Positions 61,973 through 64,000 of a stretch of DNA of 64,000 nucleotides are shown here, one piece after another. This stretch comes from Rhabdobacter roseus. Lineage in GTDB: Bacteria > Bacteroidota > Bacteroidia > Cytophagales > Spirosomataceae. The notes under the pieces are model-generated. The model made no database searches. It was given only the letters and a program-made list of their open reading frames with translations, and was not told the origin of the DNA. The stretch is from positions 171,805-235,804 of the forward strand of contig NZ_JACHGF010000010.1 of the NCBI RefSeq assembly GCF_014202275.1, written 5' to 3'. Within the stretch, counting starts at the first letter, position 1, and the number at the start of each line of letters is the position of its first letter. The position numbers and the translations under genes were made by a program.

Positions 61973-63241
61973 CTAGGGGGTCTGGGGGTCTTGGACTTCT
62001 TCCTGGTGGCTCATGCCCGCGGTCAGCTTTCCAATGGTAAGTCCCTGGACCAGGATGGAGAACAGGACTACGAAATAGGTGATGGCCAACAGCTGGTCCC
62101 GGTGCAATCCGGGATCAATGGACAGGGCCAGGGCAATGGAAACGCCACCGCGCAATCCTCCCCACACCAGAATGGTGATGGATTTGCGGCCAAAACGCGT
62201 GCGAAAGGGGATGAACTGAATTGGCAGGTAAATGGAGATAAAGCGGGCCAGTAAGACCACCGCCACGGTGACCAGTCCCACCCAGCCGTATTGGCTCAAG
62301 TCCGGAATCAGGAGCAACTCAAAGCCAATGATCAGGAACAGCAGGGCGTTCAGGATCTCGTCGATGAGCTCCCAGAACTTGTCGATATAGTCCCGCTCGG
62401 TCTCCGAAATACCGCCCAGGCTCTTGCCGTAATTGCCCATGACCAGACCCGCTCCAACCATCGCCAGGGGCCCTGACATGTGGAGAGCCTGGGCCGCCAG
62501 GTGCCCTCCCATGACGACGGCCAGCGTAATGAGTACGTGTACGTTGTACCCATCCACGCGGTAAATCATTTGTGAGCCGATGAACCCCAGGAGCAGACCC
62601 AGGGCGATGCCCCCCAGAGCCTCTTTGACCAGCAGCAGGGAAATGCCACTGAAGGAGGTATTGACTGCTTCGCCCCGGGCCAGGGCCAGCATGATGATGA
62701 AGACGACTACCGCCATGCCGTCGTTGAACAGGGATTCTCCCGCAATTTTGGTTTCCAGGGATTTGGGAACCCCCGCCTGTTTGAGAATACCCAGGACGGC
62801 AATGGGATCGGTCGGCGAAATGAGTGCCCCAAAAACCAGGCATTGAATCAGGGGAAGCGGTAGCCCCAGCCAGGGCAGGAGGTAGAACATCAGCAAGCCA
62901 ATGACAAAAGTGGAAATAACCACGCTGATGGTAGAAAACAGGATGATGGGTAGGCGCTGCTCCCTAAGATCTTCCAGGTGGATGTGAATGGCCCCGGCAA
63001 ACAGTAGAAAATTGAGCATGGCCCCCATAAGGATTTCCGTCAGGTCAATGCTGGCGATCAGGGAGGTAATTCGGTGGAAGGTCCTGGGAAAAATCTGGTC
63101 GGTCGCGATCAGGCCCAGGGAGACGATCAGCGCAATAACCATGATGCCAATGGAGGCTGGGAGTTTCAGATACCGGGCGTTTAAGTAGGAAAAAACGGCG
63201 GAAAGCACGATAAGGGCTGAGAAGGAATAATATAGCTCCAT
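61973..63241 (-). CDS. CPA1-family Na+/H+ antiporter (NhaP-like)
   Basis: Inner-membrane cation/proton antiporter of 422 residues with about 12 hydrophobic helices. Key motifs are ISPTDPIAVLGIL near residue 140 and SLFNDGMAVVVF near 168, whose Asn-Asp pair marks the ion-binding site of NhaP/NHE proteins, followed by a conserved FWELIDEILNALLFLIIGFE and WGGLRGGVSIALALS. It exports Na+ (or K+) in exchange for protons and supports pH and salt homeostasis. The hydrophilic C-terminal tail is short, so the large cytosolic regulatory domain of some relatives is absent. It stands as a single gene. Confidence 0.9.
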   Translation of the reverse strand: MELYYSFSALIVLSAVFSYLNARYLKLPASIGIMVIALIVSLGLIATDQIFPRTFHRITSLIASIDLTEILMGAMLNFLLFAGAIHIHLEDLREQRLPIILFSTISVVISTFVIGLLMFYLLPWLGLPLPLIQCLVFGALISPTDPIAVLGILKQAGVPKSLETKIAGESLFNDGMAVVVFIIMLALARGEAVNTSFSGISLLLVKEALGGIALGLLLGFIGSQMIYRVDGYNVHVLITLAVVMGGHLAAQALHMSGPLAMVGAGLVMGNYGKSLGGISETERDYIDKFWELIDEILNALLFLIIGFELLLIPDLSQYGWVGLVTVAVVLLARFISIYLPIQFIPFRTRFGRKSITILVWGGLRGGVSIALALSIDPGLHRDQLLAITYFVVLFSILVQGLTIGKLTAGMSHQEEVQDPQTP

Positions 63242-63764
63242 GGGATTAAAGGGCGTTTAGTAAAGCAGTATATACCATTAACTTGATTGGATCCGGGCAG
63301 GCAGTGCGGTCTATTGATCAGGCTCAATTTCGATTCCTTTCAACGCCCGATTCTCCGATTTCCCCGGCAGCAACCGGGTTCCGTCCTCGCACCCGGTTGG
63401 CTGGCCCGTACGGCAGCGGACGGGAATTCCTGACCCACCGCGGCTAAGCTGTCTTTCGGCCTGTGACCCTTCCAGCGGTGCGTTTCATCCTTGACGGGGT
63501 ACTCCGGCCAATTCAAACGTTTATTCCGTCGGAAGGAGGGAGACCGAGTTGGCTCAGGGAGAAATGATGTCTCCCGCGGCATGGCTCTGGCTTGGTGCCT
63601 GGGTTGGACGAGAAACTCACTTCCCTGGGGATTGACGGAGGCCCTTTGCATTCGATTCCTTCCCGTGGAAGGCCCCCTTCGGGCTTTATTGGGCACTGTT
63701 AACGGGATGGGGCAGCACTACATGCGGGGTGGCTACCGCCCGGTTTCGCCTACCTCCTTGCCCT
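63242..63764. other. Intergenic region between antiporter and permease genes
   Basis: No supported gene. A 9-bp hairpin (CAACCGGGT at 63371 with ACCCGGTTG at 63391) is visible, without a T-run. The long + strand open frame near 63491 has no family features. Confidence 0.5.
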
Positions 63765-64000
63765 TTATTGTTCCCGAATTTTGCTGTGTTTTTTCCCATA
63801 AAAGAAATAAATAGCCAGCCCCAGCAAGAGCCAAACGGCCAGTCGGTACCAGCTTTCGATGGGGAGTGAGTACATTAGGTACAAGCAAACCACGATCCCC
63901 GCCAGGGGAACGAAAGGTACCAGCGGTGCTTTGAAAGAACGGGGCAGGTGGGGCATCTTGACGCGCATCATCCAAACGCCCGCGCACACCAAACAGAAGG
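63765..64000 (-). CDS. Amino acid permease (APC family), C-terminal part only
   Basis: Truncated by the window edge; only the last ~77 residues are here. They read VWMMRVKMPHLPRSFKAPLVP, then two hydrophobic segments (FVPLAGIVVCLYLMYSLP and WYRLAVWLLLGLAIYFFYG) and a short basic tail (KKHSKIREQ). The R-x-P-xLPR-xFK-xP-x-VP pattern before the last helices is typical of cationic amino acid transporters of the APC superfamily (YfnA-like). The frame stays open to the right edge. Confidence 0.75.
   Translation of the reverse strand, partial: FCLVCAGVWMMRVKMPHLPRSFKAPLVPFVPLAGIVVCLYLMYSLPIESWYRLAVWLLLGLAIYFFYGKKHSKIREQ

Overview
The window looks like a chromosomal segment of a Cytophagales-type Bacteroidetes (Spirosoma/Dyadobacter-like). 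Signs of this are the DUF5686 and DUF4833 proteins, Bacteroidetes-style conjugation genes (TraE/F/G/J/K/M/N), a remnant of a type IX secretion (type B) sorting domain, a CsbD-like stress protein, weak Shine-Dalgarno sites, and a bacterial serine palmitoyltransferase. The backbone is moderately GC-rich and unusually dense in the palindrome GTAC, mostly as RGTACY, above all between genes.

Layout. 0-10.2 kb: trehalose and maltodextrin metabolism (a TreY-MalQ fusion on the + strand; an alpha-glucosidase, TreZ and an oxidoreductase on the - strand) with two tandem DUF421 membrane proteins. 10.4-23.3 kb: a long minus-strand gene train that starts with serine palmitoyltransferase, a GNAT-like acyltransferase and an SDR reductase. 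It continues through DUF5686, a nucleotidyltransferase, an ATP-grasp enzyme, a CDP-alcohol phosphotransferase, an LPG-synthase-type membrane protein, a HAD hydrolase, a PfkB kinase, DUF4833 and a second CDP-alcohol phosphotransferase, and ends at a rho-independent terminator. I read it as a sphingolipid core plus head-group pathway. 23.4-31.2 kb: regulators (TetR, a sensorless histidine kinase, AraC), a cupin, CsbD, a flavin monooxygenase, a WG-repeat protein, an MpaB-type oxygenase and two small membrane proteins.

31.8-58.8 kb: an accessory island bracketed by two diverged copies (about 0.95 kb each) of the 5' part of one lipoprotein gene. The left copy belongs to an intact gene; the right copy is frameshifted and cut short. 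Between them lie an AbiEi/AbiEii toxin-antitoxin pair, decayed coding remnants, a conjugation gene block (37.6-49.3 kb) with no relaxase, coupling protein or integrase in the window, an operon of a trypsin-STAND NTPase plus a metallo-beta-lactamase-fold protein that resembles type 1 AVAST defence, and a SymE-like gene downstream of a strongly folded segment. 58.8-60.4 kb is decayed DNA with an ECF sigma remnant.

60.4-64 kb: backbone transport genes (dicarboxylate/cation symporter, Na+/H+ antiporter, and the C-terminus of an amino acid permease that runs off the right edge). No tRNA, rRNA, CRISPR array or complete insertion sequence was recognised.
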